Of a stretch of DNA of 64,000 nt, positions 43,864-52,763 are shown piece by piece. Made by a program: the position numbers and the translations under genes. A model generated the notes under the pieces. That model was not told the DNA's origin, made no database searches, and saw only the letters and a program-made list of their open reading frames with translations. Each line of letters begins with the position of its first letter. The stretch's first letter is position 1. Source of the DNA: Lederbergia graminis (lineage in GTDB: Bacteria > Bacillota > Bacilli > Bacillales > Bacillaceae_C). The stretch is from the NCBI RefSeq assembly GCF_042655485.1, contig NZ_JBHSMC010000027.1:1-64000 (forward strand), in the 5' to 3' direction.

Positions 43864-45156
43864 TTATAAATGGAAACGGGATATCGTGTCTTTCAATTTG
43901 CTAGCATGATCCATTAGCTCTCCTGCAAGCTTGCCAATTTCACTCATATCGACTGCTTGTTGACGTGATGACCTTGCTACCTCTTCTGCACCTGCTGAAG
44001 TTTCTTCTGCAATGGCCGCAACATCTTGTGCCTGCATCGAAGTTTGTTCCACACTCTTCATTTGCTTATCCACAAGCTCACTTATTATTTTTACCGCTGC
44101 TACCGAATCGTTAATAGTAGTCGTCATGCCAGCAATAGCCGCATTTGTTTTAGTCCCTTTTTCTACTTGCTCATTCACCGAATCGACTTGTGCAGTAATT
44201 TGCTTCACTACTTGATTTACTTCTTGTTGAATGTTTTGAATCAATTCCGAAATACCATGAACGGCTTTGGCACTCGCATCTGCTAACTTTCGAACTTCCT
44301 CGGCTACAACCGCAAATCCTTTTCCATGCTCACCAGCTCGTGACGCTTCGATGGAAGCATTTAATGCTAGCAAATTCGTCTGCTTCGCAATATCCCCTAC
44401 AAAATGAATAATTTGCTCTACTTCTGTTGCATTTTTCTCTAGGCGCTTGACTGCATGCAATGATTCTTGATTCGCGGAAGAAACTTGCTGTACCCCACTA
44501 ACAAGGGATTGAATTACATCTTTACTTTTCGATAATTCCTCTAACATCATTCCAGAAATTTGTTCTGATTGCTTCGCTTTTTTCTGTACCTCGTCGGCAA
44601 TTTTTGTAATATCGTCCACAGAATCTGCAGTTCCTTGTACCGCTACTGCAGAACTTTCCGCTCCTAATGAAATCTCAGAAATCGTTTGGGCAACATTCTC
44701 TGCTTCTTCCGATGCGAACTTCGTCTTTTCAGAAATAACAATCACATTTTTATTTGTTTGTACAAAGTTTTCATCTATTTTATGAACCATATCGCGGAAA
44801 TTAAATAACATTTGGTTAAATGCCTTCGCAAGCGAACTCATTTCATCATCCACATTTCTGATTTCCACGTCATCAGCAATATACCCCTCGCCCGCTCTCA
44901 CAACTGCCTGTTCCAATCTTTGCAATGGACGAATGAGAAATCTTGCTCCAATAAATGCTAGAATACCAGACCAAATGATTCCTAATAAAAGCGTTAAGAC
45001 CATGAATACAGTCTCGCTCATATGTTTTTCAAAATATGGGTAAATAAAATACAGAAAAAAAGCACTTGTTGAAAATGTAATAACCGCCAAGCTTGTTGTA
45101 AATAGAACAAGTTGCTTTTGCAGACCAAATTTATATTTTCGTTTTTTCTCCATCAT
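43864..45156 (-). CDS. Methyl-accepting chemotaxis protein with minimal outer loop
   Basis: A 430-residue chemoreceptor. Two membrane helices (about 14-37 and 48-70) are separated by only some ten residues (YPYFEKHMSE), so it has no external sensor domain; HAMP follows (LIRPLQRLEQAV...), then the signalling domain with the hairpin tip DIAKQTNLLALNASIEASRAG and GFAVVAEEVRKLA. It must sense membrane state, temperature or a cytoplasmic cue (inferred). AGGAG precedes ATG 45156; a second ATG adjoins. Inserted between rpiB and ywlE relative to B. subtilis. Confidence 0.92.
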   Translation of the reverse strand: MMEKKRKYKFGLQKQLVLFTTSLAVITFSTSAFFLYFIYPYFEKHMSETVFMVLTLLLGIIWSGILAFIGARFLIRPLQRLEQAVVRAGEGYIADDVEIRNVDDEMSSLAKAFNQMLFNFRDMVHKIDENFVQTNKNVIVISEKTKFASEEAENVAQTISEISLGAESSAVAVQGTADSVDDITKIADEVQKKAKQSEQISGMMLEELSKSKDVIQSLVSGVQQVSSANQESLHAVKRLEKNATEVEQIIHFVGDIAKQTNLLALNASIEASRAGEHGKGFAVVAEEVRKLADASAKAVHGISELIQNIQQEVNQVVKQITAQVDSVNEQVEKGTKTNAAIAGMTTTINDSVAAVKIISELVDKQMKSVEQTSMQAQDVAAIAEETSAGAEEVARSSRQQAVDMSEIGKLAGELMDHASKLKDTISRFHL

Positions 45157-45177
45157 TCATTCTCCTGTTATTTACTT

Positions 45178-45606
45178 TTAATCAAATAAACGATTTATTA
45201 AGTCACTTAATTCTGTATATGTGGAACGGTACACTTGCAAATCTCCACCATATGGATCAAGGACATCTATATTAGTTGCTTGTTTATCTACATATTCTTT
45301 TATTGTAAAAGTTTTATCCGCTGCTTTCGGGTATTGAGATAATACCATTGCTTTATGAGAAGCAGTCATCGTAAGGATAAGCTCAGCCCAATCTACATGC
45401 TCCTCTGTAATTTGTGCAGATTGGTGTTGTAAATCTATTCCTTGCTCTTTTAAAATTTGTATAGAATGATAGGCAGCAGACTCCCCTTCTGCAGCAAAAA
45501 TGCCGACAGATTTCGCTTGCCCTTTACCCTTCCATTTGTTATTAAAAATTGCGGCAGCCATCGGACTTCTGCACGTATTGCCTGTACAAACAAATAACAC
45601 ATTCAC
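45178..45606 (-). CDS. ywlE: Protein-arginine phosphatase YwlE
   Basis: Low-molecular-weight phosphatase fold, 142 residues. The P-loop reads CTGNTCRSP with nucleophile Cys7 and Thr11; in B. subtilis YwlE this Thr selects phospho-arginine over phospho-tyrosine, so I call it the arginine phosphatase that opposes McsB. The general acid lies in DPYGG near the C-terminus. The start is GTG 45606 with GGGG about ten bases upstream; an earlier frame start would add twelve unlikely residues. Just before the chemoreceptor gene. Confidence 0.9.
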   Translation of the reverse strand: MNVLFVCTGNTCRSPMAAAIFNNKWKGKGQAKSVGIFAAEGESAAYHSIQILKEQGIDLQHQSAQITEEHVDWAELILTMTASHKAMVLSQYPKAADKTFTIKEYVDKQATNIDVLDPYGGDLQVYRSTYTELSDLINRLFD

Positions 45607-45712
45607 AATACAACATCCCCTTTTCCAAAAAGCTGTTCTCATTAGACGACTTCCCTTTATTATAGAGTAATTCTCCCTATGTCAAAAGTTGTTTTAAGAA
45701 AATAAAAAAAAA

Positions 45713-45738
45713 GACAGCAATTTTGTAAAAAAGCTGCC
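45713..45738 (-). terminator. Terminator of mntP
   Basis: On the minus strand GGCAGC (45738-45733) pairs with GCTGTC (45718-45713), one G-U pair, followed by nine Ts. Confidence 0.85.
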
Positions 45739-45748
45739 ATTTTTAACG

Positions 45749-46300
45749 TCAAAATGATATAGGAAACAATAATTGGAAGCCAAAGGCCGCTAGCACAACC
45801 CCACCAAACACTTCCGCGTATGTACCTAGTAGATTATGCACTTTCCTTCCGATTAAGAAACCACTCCAAGTTAGAAAAGTTGCTACTATACCAAAACATA
45901 TAACAGCAGCTGCAGTTCTCACACCAAACATACCTAAACTAAGCCCCGCTGAGAAACTATCTAAACTCACAAGCAGAGAAAAAAAGATAATTCCCCAACC
46001 TACAGGGAGTATGGCGGTATTTTCCTCCTCACGAAAACAGAAGTAAATCATTTGAATTCCTAGGAGAATTAAAAGGATGCCCCCAATATAAGTCGTGATT
46101 TGGCCAAATAATCCCGATAAGAAATGGCCTGTAAGAATACCTAAAGTCGGCATTACCACATGAAATAAACCCACGACAAGACCAATATAGAATATACGAC
46201 GTAATCGTATTCTATATATCCCTAAGCCTAAGGAAATTGAAAATGCATCCATTCCAACTGCAAAAGCCATAATGAATAATGTAATTATTTCTGGAAGCAC
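45749..46300 (-). CDS. mntP: Manganese efflux pump MntP
   Basis: Six-helix membrane exporter of Mn2+, 183 residues. The duplicated metal motif GMDAFSISLGLG (about 16-27) and SLDSFSAGLSLG (about 112-123) gives the two Asp ligands. Starts with GTG 46300 after GGAGAAGG. No yybP-ykoY (manganese) riboswitch fits in the 88-base gap before it, so control is not visible. B. subtilis ywlD equivalent. Confidence 0.93.
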   Translation of the reverse strand: MLPEIITLFIMAFAVGMDAFSISLGLGIYRIRLRRIFYIGLVVGLFHVVMPTLGILTGHFLSGLFGQITTYIGGILLILLGIQMIYFCFREEENTAILPVGWGIIFFSLLVSLDSFSAGLSLGMFGVRTAAAVICFGIVATFLTWSGFLIGRKVHNLLGTYAEVFGGVVLAAFGFQLLFPISF

Positions 46301-46388
46301 TAGTTACCTTCTCCTTCCCCATTGGACGTGCCTATAGGGAACATATGCAATAATTATAGAAAGTAGACTAGCTTTATTTTCACATAAA

Positions 46389-47444
46389 TTATGAATGATT
46401 TATCTGCCGAAGCCACTTATGTCCTGCTGCTTTATCGAGGCGATTCATGATTGCAACCCCAACCCCTTCTTCTGGGAAAACTTCTGAGAAAATAACATCC
46501 ACATCTGTTTCATCAAACTTTCGCAATACATCGTAAAGATGATGAGCAACCGATGCTAAGTCAGAACGACTTCCACAATCAAGGACGGTATGTGCATCGT
46601 ATTCACCAACCGTTTCCGACGCTGCCATCACACCAACACGCATGCCACTTTTCGTTTTTTCATTCACTATACTCTGAATCCATTCTGGCGTACCTTCTAC
46701 TAAATATAACGGAGCTGACGGAGCATAGTGTGTATACTTCATCCCTGGTGCTTGCGGTTTTTCTTCTTTATCCACAACAGATGTTGACATCTCTACTTTA
46801 TCAATAATTGCTTCAATTGCTTCTTTCGTAATTCCACCCGGGCGAAGAATAATCGGATGCTCTCCGCGACAATCTATCACGGTTGATTCTACACCAACAC
46901 CTGTTTGTCCACCGTCCACAACTCCTGCAATCCTCCCATCCAGATCTTCCATCACATGGTTTGCTGTGGTTGGACTTGGTTTTCCTGAACGATTTGCACT
47001 TGGCGCTGCGATAGGTAATCCGGATTCCTTGATAAGTTCAAGAGCTACAGGGTGATCTGGCATTCTAACTGCCACACTATCCAGCCCTGCAGTGACTAAA
47101 TCGGACACTGCGCCTTCCTTTTTTTGAAAAATAATAGTCAATGGCCCTGGCCAAAATGCATTCATTAACTGCTTCGATTTATCTGAAATATCCGCAACTA
47201 TACCATCCAATTGTGGATAACTTGCGATATGTACAATTAAAGGATTATCAGCTGGCCTACCTTTAGCAGCAAAAATTTTTGCAACTGCATCACTTGAACA
47301 TGCGTTCCCACCTAGGCCATATACCGTTTCAGTAGGAAATGCAACCACTTCATTTTGTTGTAAAAATTGTGCCGCTTCTGCTAATTGTGGATAACTTTTT
47401 TGGTTATCCAGATGCTTATCCACAAGCCAGCGTATTGTATTCAT
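46389..47444 (-). CDS. ywlC: Threonylcarbamoyl-AMP synthase (Sua5/YwlC)
   Basis: Makes threonylcarbamoyl-AMP for the t6A37 tRNA modification. 351 residues: N-terminal YrdC domain (VVAFPTETVYGLGGNA, KGRPADNPLIVHI, APSANRSGKPSPT) and a C-terminal Sua5 domain (YTHYAPSAPLYLVEG to the end). The Sua5-type length differs from the shorter TsaC. DnaA boxes lie in its first codons and upstream gap. Confidence 0.95.
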   Translation of the reverse strand: MNTIRWLVDKHLDNQKSYPQLAEAAQFLQQNEVVAFPTETVYGLGGNACSSDAVAKIFAAKGRPADNPLIVHIASYPQLDGIVADISDKSKQLMNAFWPGPLTIIFQKKEGAVSDLVTAGLDSVAVRMPDHPVALELIKESGLPIAAPSANRSGKPSPTTANHVMEDLDGRIAGVVDGGQTGVGVESTVIDCRGEHPIILRPGGITKEAIEAIIDKVEMSTSVVDKEEKPQAPGMKYTHYAPSAPLYLVEGTPEWIQSIVNEKTKSGMRVGVMAASETVGEYDAHTVLDCGSRSDLASVAHHLYDVLRKFDETDVDVIFSEVFPEEGVGVAIMNRLDKAAGHKWLRQINHS

Positions 47445-47796
47445 ATCGTTATCCTCATTCCTATGTTTATATTAAAATGTGAATCCCTTTATTTTTAAGT
47501 ATTTAAATTTTGATTTCAGAAAAGTTTGTGGATTAATGCCCAACTTATGCACATTTTGTGGATATCTTCTCATTAAATGTGTATAACTTCTGTGGGTTTT
47601 GTGAATAAATCACTATTATTTGCTTATTATACACAAAAAAAGCAGAAATCTCCCATCATATCTAACTTTTATAGACACAATGGAAGATCCATATTAGAAA
47701 AACTTTTTAAATAACTCTACAAGAAAGAACTTTACTTCTACTTCTTCTTCTTTTTCCTCTACAAATGTCGGCTGTTTCTCTTCAGGTTTATCCACA
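47416..47796. promoter_or_regulatory. DnaA-box cluster upstream of ywlC
   Basis: Perfect TTATNCACA boxes occur at 47416-47424, 47545-47553, 47627-47635 and 47788-47796 on the plus strand, and as TGTGTATAA (47578-47586) and TGTGAATAA (47600-47608) on the minus strand. Near matches are at 47527 (TGTGGATTA) and 47557 (TGTGGATAT). Four lie within 91 bases. No DUE-like AT repeat or dnaA/dnaN gene is present, so this is not an origin. It probably titrates or binds DnaA. Confidence 0.7.
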
Positions 47797-48623
47797 TTTT
47801 CTTGTTGTTCTTGTTCTTTTTCTTTATCTTTTATGGAAGGTTTACTTTCTTTTTCCACAGATTCCACCTTTTTAGGCTTTTTATCCACTCTTTTTGTTGG
47901 TTTTGTGGAAGATTTTTCTACTTTATCTTCAGTAGAAGGCTTTTCATCCACAGTTTGAGACGCTTGCTCTTCTTTTTTCTCCACATCCTGTGAGTCTTTT
48001 TCATCCTTCTTCTCCACAATGTTATCCTCTTTTGTGGATTCTTCCTCCAACTCAGCGGCATGTGCTTGCGATTCAAACCCAGGGCTAACAGCTAGTCCAG
48101 TAGAAAAATCAACAAAACATAAAGGCGGGAATAATACACACCACCAGTTAGCACCTGATCCATCACCTAGCGTTATTAATATTGCTTCATATATTCCAGC
48201 AGGATATAAAAATTGTCCATATAATTTCGTCGGAAACTGTACATCGCCAAATTCCACATTCACAGAGTATGTAATGCCTCTTTTATCGAGTTCTTGTTGG
48301 GCGATTTTTTCTACTTCATCAAGATTCGAAGTAATAATATCTCTTGCATCTTCTAGTGATGTAAGTTCCTCTACCCATTTCGTAATTTCAGCATTCACTG
48401 CATCACGAACAGCTCTTTTAACTGCCTGATCTTCATCACTATCACTATTGGCAAGGATTCGAAGGCGAATTGCTTCTTCTGGAATGACTACCGGATCATT
48501 TGCAGAAGCAAGTTCCTGTTTCGGAATTGCTAACGATATAACCGTACCAACTACTAAAACAATAATATACATCCATGCTATATTTTTTCGATAGAATCTA
48601 ATTTTCATATAATCTTTCATCAT
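47694..48623 (-). CDS. spoIIR: Sporulation signalling protein SpoIIR with long charged tail
   Basis: Secreted from the forespore to trigger SpoIIGA cleavage of pro-sigma-E in the mother cell. 309 residues: one signal/membrane helix (near IAWMYIIVLVVGTVISLAI), the conserved SpoIIR domain (IRLRILANSDSDEDQAVKRAVRDAV ... QFLYPAGIYEAILITLGDGSGANWWCVLFPPLCFVD), then a Lys/Glu-rich low-complexity stretch of about 100 residues and a hydrophobic end VKFFLVELFKKFF. B. subtilis SpoIIR is about 224 residues; the extra length is this tail. ATG 48623 is chosen for spacing from GAGAGG; ATG 48629 is possible. Confidence 0.93.
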   Translation of the reverse strand: MMKDYMKIRFYRKNIAWMYIIVLVVGTVISLAIPKQELASANDPVVIPEEAIRLRILANSDSDEDQAVKRAVRDAVNAEITKWVEELTSLEDARDIITSNLDEVEKIAQQELDKRGITYSVNVEFGDVQFPTKLYGQFLYPAGIYEAILITLGDGSGANWWCVLFPPLCFVDFSTGLAVSPGFESQAHAAELEEESTKEDNIVEKKDEKDSQDVEKKEEQASQTVDEKPSTEDKVEKSSTKPTKRVDKKPKKVESVEKESKPSIKDKEKEQEQQENVDKPEEKQPTFVEEKEEEVEVKFFLVELFKKFF

Positions 48624-48646
48624 GTCCATCCTCTCCCTCTAGAAAG

Positions 48647-48676
48647 CATTATGGACATGAAAATAGTATTCTATAC
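48647..48676 (-). promoter_or_regulatory. Sigma-F-like promoter of spoIIR
   Basis: On the minus strand GTATA (48676-48672) fits the GYATA -35 exactly. Fifteen bases later GTCCATAATG (48656-48647) fits GGNNANAMTW with one or two mismatches. spoIIR is transcribed by sigma-F in B. subtilis. Confidence 0.55.
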
Positions 48677-48813
48677 AAAAAATCAGGAGGAAATTTAATA
48701 GATATGATTTTTTGATTTCCGCGATTAGAAAAGCAGGCAGCGTCCGAATTTGGAGCCCACCATTTCCGAAGAATTCTCGCGCCTTTCGCATCAATCACTG
48801 CGCTTGTAAACAT

Positions 48814-49665
48814 TTAAACTCTCGTCATCACAATCCGGTCTTTACCATTTATATCATATATAACTTCTGTATCGGCTGAAGGGAATGCTTGTTGCATTAA
48901 GTTAGCAACTGCTTCTCCTTGCCCAGCTCCAATTTCAAAAGCGATAATTGCTTTTTTGTGGATAACTCTGTGGATATCCTGTGCAAATCTTCTGTAAAAG
49001 TCTAGTCCATCCACTCCACCAAATAAAGCGTTATGTGGCTCATGCTCTTGAACCACGTCTGATAACGTTTCTTCATTCGGGATATAAGGTGGATTGGAAA
49101 CGATAATGTCCCACTTATCCCCAGTTTGAATGAACGGTTCTAATAAATCACCTTTATAAAAGTGGATATCTGCATTCAACTGTTGGGCATTTTTCCGAGC
49201 TACTTCCAATGCTGCATCCGATATATCTGATGCGGACACGTCTAATACCGGATTTTCTAGCTTCATTGTAATCGCAATAGCACCACTACCCGTACCAATG
49301 TCTGCTAGTTTTAACGGTTGATCTCCAAAATGAGCACGAATGTTTTTTAAAACAGCTACAATTAATTCTTCTGTTTCTGGCCTTGGAATTAATACATCTT
49401 TGTTTACAATAAATTTCCGGCCATAAAATTCCTCATATCCGATAATATGTTGGATTGGACGACCTTCCCCATGATCCTTAACTGCCGCTTCAAAACGCTG
49501 CCAATCATCTGCTCGCAGTTCCATTCGTTGTTCCGCAAATAATTGAGCACGTCCCATTTGCAAAACCCATTGCATTAATAACTCGCCAGCATTTTCATCT
49601 CGGTGATGTTCTTTTAAAAAAGAAGAAGCCCAATGGAGGGCCTCATACACTTTGACATTACTCAT
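48814..49665 (-). CDS. prmC: Release-factor glutamine methyltransferase PrmC
   Basis: Methylates the GGQ glutamine of release factors. 283 residues: N-terminal helical domain, Rossmann fold with the SAM motif DIGTGSGAIAI (about 120-130), and the NPPY substrate motif (about 186-189). The ATG at 49665 begins one base after the prfA stop (TAA C ATG), so the two are translationally coupled; a longer reading into prfA is rejected. Confidence 0.96.
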   Translation of the reverse strand: MSNVKVYEALHWASSFLKEHHRDENAGELLMQWVLQMGRAQLFAEQRMELRADDWQRFEAAVKDHGEGRPIQHIIGYEEFYGRKFIVNKDVLIPRPETEELIVAVLKNIRAHFGDQPLKLADIGTGSGAIAITMKLENPVLDVSASDISDAALEVARKNAQQLNADIHFYKGDLLEPFIQTGDKWDIIVSNPPYIPNEETLSDVVQEHEPHNALFGGVDGLDFYRRFAQDIHRVIHKKAIIAFEIGAGQGEAVANLMQQAFPSADTEVIYDINGKDRIVMTRV

Positions 49666-49666
49666 G

Positions 49667-50737
49667 TTACTCTTCCATGCTTTCAAGTTTTTTCGATTGG
49701 TCTTCAATCACTAAAGCATCGATTACTTCATCAAGCTTACCTTCTAAAATTTGATCCAACTTTTGAATAGTAAGGCCAATACGATGATCTGTTACCCGGT
49801 TTTGTGGGAAGTTATACGTTCTAATACGCTCAGAACGGTCACCAGTACCGACAGCAGATTTACGGTTCGCATCATATTCTGCTTGTGCTTCTTGTTGGAA
49901 CTTATCATAAATACGAGCACGCAAAACTTTCATCGCTTTTTCTTTGTTTTTAATTTGGGATTTTTCATCCTGACATGATACAACGACACCTGTAGGAATA
50001 TGCGTTAAACGCACCGCGGACATCGTTGTATTAACACTTTGTCCACCTGGACCACTAGAAGCAAATGTATCTACGCGAATATCTTTATCATGAATATCAA
50101 TTTCAACTTCTTCTGCTTCTGGAAGTACAGCTACTGTAGCAGTTGAAGTATGAATACGACCACCTGACTCCGTTTCCGGTACACGTTGAACACGATGAGC
50201 TCCATTTTCATATTTCAATTTCGAAAATGCGCCATTCCCGTTAATCATAAAAATAATTTCCTTGTAGCCGCCGACTCCAGTCGAATGTGCTTCAATAACA
50301 TCCGTTTTCCAACCTTGGTTCTCCGCAAAACGGCTGTACATACGATAGAGATCCCCAGCAAACAATGCTGCCTCATCCCCACCTGCAGCACCACGAATCT
50401 CCATAATAACGTTCTTATCATCATTCGGATCTTTTGGGACGAGTAGAATTTTCAATCTTGATTCTAACTCCTCTAAACGGTCCTCTAACTCTCCGATTTC
50501 CTCTTTCACCATCTCGCGCATTTCTGCATCTAGTTTATCATCCAACATTGCTTTTGCATCTTTATATTCACTTTGCGCTTCTTTATATTCGCGATATACT
50601 TCTACCGTCTCTGCGATGGAAGACTGTTCCTTCGAATACTCTCTTAATTTCGTTGCATCATTCACAATTTCCGGATCGCTCAACAACTCATTCAATTTCT
50701 CGTAGCGTTCCTCAACGAACTGTAATTTATCAAACAC
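49667..50737 (-). CDS. prfA: Peptide chain release factor 1
   Basis: Reads UAA/UAG and releases the peptide. 356 residues with the GGQ loop GPGGQSVNTT (near residue 230) and the stop-codon motif PET in RVPETESGGR (near 190). PrmC, which methylates its Gln, is encoded one base downstream. Upstream lies array E instead of tdk, the neighbour in B. subtilis. Confidence 0.97.
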   Translation of the reverse strand: MFDKLQFVEERYEKLNELLSDPEIVNDATKLREYSKEQSSIAETVEVYREYKEAQSEYKDAKAMLDDKLDAEMREMVKEEIGELEDRLEELESRLKILLVPKDPNDDKNVIMEIRGAAGGDEAALFAGDLYRMYSRFAENQGWKTDVIEAHSTGVGGYKEIIFMINGNGAFSKLKYENGAHRVQRVPETESGGRIHTSTATVAVLPEAEEVEIDIHDKDIRVDTFASSGPGGQSVNTTMSAVRLTHIPTGVVVSCQDEKSQIKNKEKAMKVLRARIYDKFQQEAQAEYDANRKSAVGTGDRSERIRTYNFPQNRVTDHRIGLTIQKLDQILEGKLDEVIDALVIEDQSKKLESMEE

Positions 50738-50959
50738 TCAATTCACCTCAATCTCGATTCCCTAACTATCCTATTATAATATAACCTTCCCTTCGTCCAA
50801 AGCAAATATTTCATAAAAAATCGAAAGGTATTTATGGTGGTTGTTCGTTTTTGTTTTAAGGAGAGAGGTTGATGGTGTTCGAACTTTTATAGGCTCTTTT
50901 GCCTGTTTATTGGGCTTGTTGAAAATTGCTGATTGACCTACTAGGGGCATTTTCACCTT

Positions 50960-51390
50960 GGATGGGAACGATGGATGGCCTTGCGTATCATTTTTTTACT
51001 CAACTGGGGAAGATGAACTGCCTTGCGCGACTGCCTCCAGTCTTTTTTATCTTTACTGGGCACGATGGACGCTCCAACGTGACCACCTCTTCCCTTTTTC
51101 ATCTTCACTGGGCACGATGAACGCTCTTGCGTGACCGCCTCACAACTTTTCCTCCTCCACTGGGCACGATGAACGCTCCTGCGTGACCGCCTCACAACTT
51201 TTCTTCCTCCACCGGGCACGATGAACGCTCTTGCGTGACCACCTCATCCCTTTTTTACCTTTACCGGGCACGATAGACGATCTCACGTGACCACCTACAG
51301 TCTTTATCACCTAACCAGGCACGATGAACCTTCCAACGTAACCACATCCCCCATTTTCCACCTCACCTGGGCACGCGGTACAATGCCCTC
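50960..51390 (+). repeat. Array E: about nine tandem 52-bp units
   Basis: Unit starts near 50964, 51006, 51058, 51110, 51162, 51214, 51266 and 51318, mostly 52 bp apart (the first spacing is 42). The core is GGGCACGATGAACGCTCC then TGCGTGACC with an ACTTTTCCTCCTCCACT-type linker, nearly the same as array B. Same orientation as B and D. It lies between the anti-sigma gene terminator and prfA; 50738-50960 shows nothing else. Confidence 0.92.
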
Positions 51391-51424
51391 AACTAATAAA
51401 AGAAATATCCACTAAAAAACAAAA

Positions 51425-51447
51425 AAATCCGGGCATTACACCCGGAT
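51425..51447 (-). terminator. Terminator of the sigma/anti-sigma operon
   Basis: AATCCGGG (51425-51432) pairs perfectly with CCCGGATT (51440-51447); the minus strand continues TTTTTGTTTTTTAG. Confidence 0.93.
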
Positions 51448-51452
51448 TCTCC

Positions 51453-52763
51453 TTATTTAATTCTAGTTTTTTGGTTTGTTTCTATATACGACGGGAAGCT
51501 TCCTATTTCAAATATTAGTGGTCCTTTCATTTCAGAAAGTCCGCTTATTTGTTCACCAATTTGTATATAACCTTTTCCAGTATCTAGTCTGTTGTAGATG
51601 CCTTGAGATTGTATTACATTACCATCAGCATCTTTAATCTCACTAAATGACACCGAAGAACTAAAATCGTTAGCTTTTATCCTGAAGACGATATATTCCC
51701 CATTCACATCCACTTCCGTAATCACATTCCCTTTAGGCTGTTTTAAAATCTTTTTGTTCTTTATATCTACAACAACGCTTGCTTCATCTTTATCAATTGC
51801 TTCTATCTCATTCATCGCTATATAAAGTTTCTTTGGTTCATGAAAATAATTACTTTGTAAATAGTAGGTTATTTCATCATCTGAAATTTTAGTGCTGATA
51901 ATGTCGGTCGATCTATTCCAAGTCTCTCCATGTTCATCGACTAAGCGCAAATCACGCAATCCTAGAATTTTCTTCGTATTTCCTGAATCGAATTTTGTAT
52001 GGATCTCCACTCTAGTCGGATAGATGGTCACTGTCTTGAATAATATCCTTTGTCCTTCTACTTCAACAACCTGATTAACGTCTATCTTTTTCGATATTTT
52101 TAAATCACCAGGAATGGTAAATGGTATTTGAAAATGCTCCTCCAAAAAACCATTCTTTTCCTTCAAGGTTACATCCCATATAAACTTTTTTCCTTCTACT
52201 TCATTTTGAAAGAAGTTTTCTACCATTCCTTCATAGGAATTACTTTCTGACTCTTCAGGAATTCCGTGGGATATGACAGCAGGTAGGTCTTCCCCATTTT
52301 CACCTTTCACTCTTGCGTCAAGCATCGTTACTTTCACTTCTTTATTATCAGATTCAACTGTGTAAAATATCATCATGCCCTTTTCATCCGCTATAACTCC
52401 ATCAATCGTAACTTTCAAGCCATTCTTTTCCTGCGAAACGCCAATCTTTTGGTAGTACTCATTTTCAACGGCAGCTAGCAAGCCTTTATCATCTCGAATC
52501 ATTTCCACAATCTTTTCCATGCCAGGAATACTAGATATATAGTTTGCGAAGGTAGGAGAATGACGTACACTTGCCAAAAATCCGATGATTAAAATAGCCG
52601 CAGCAGCACATTGGAGTAGCCATATTTTATAAGGGGGACGTTTCTTCTTTTTCGCCTTGTAAAATCCGGCCATTACCGCATCATCTAAAGCATCGCTAGG
52701 AATGGAAACTTCGTCTAATCGATTTTTAAAGTCAGTTAACTTTTTTTCTTCTTGCTCGTACAT
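51453..52763 (-). CDS. DUF4179 membrane protein, probable anti-sigma factor
   Basis: A 436-residue single-pass membrane protein: about 50 cytoplasmic residues (MYEQEEKKLTDFKNRLDEVSIPSDALDDAVMAG), a KKKKR stop signal, one helix (near WLLQCAAAAILIIGFLAS), then a large external beta-rich region with DUF4179. This is the layout of anti-sigma factors that hold ECF sigma factors at the membrane. ATG 52763 has AAAGGAG nine bases upstream. It overlaps the sigma gene by 32 bases. The signal it senses is unknown. Confidence 0.85.
   Translation of the reverse strand: MYEQEEKKLTDFKNRLDEVSIPSDALDDAVMAGFYKAKKKKRPPYKIWLLQCAAAAILIIGFLASVRHSPTFANYISSIPGMEKIVEMIRDDKGLLAAVENEYYQKIGVSQEKNGLKVTIDGVIADEKGMMIFYTVESDNKEVKVTMLDARVKGENGEDLPAVISHGIPEESESNSYEGMVENFFQNEVEGKKFIWDVTLKEKNGFLEEHFQIPFTIPGDLKISKKIDVNQVVEVEGQRILFKTVTIYPTRVEIHTKFDSGNTKKILGLRDLRLVDEHGETWNRSTDIISTKISDDEITYYLQSNYFHEPKKLYIAMNEIEAIDKDEASVVVDIKNKKILKQPKGNVITEVDVNGEYIVFRIKANDFSSSVSFSEIKDADGNVIQSQGIYNRLDTGKGYIQIGEQISGLSEMKGPLIFEIGSFPSYIETNQKTRIK

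Noticed and set aside
46301..46388. A manganese (yybP-ykoY) riboswitch before mntP
   Set aside because: The gap to ywlC is only 88 bases and shows neither the conserved riboswitch core nor a terminator/anti-terminator pair.
47416..47796. A replication origin at the DnaA-box cluster
   Set aside because: No dnaA, dnaN, gyrA/B or rpmH nearby, and no AT-rich unwinding repeats; the flanking genes are ywlC and spoIIR.
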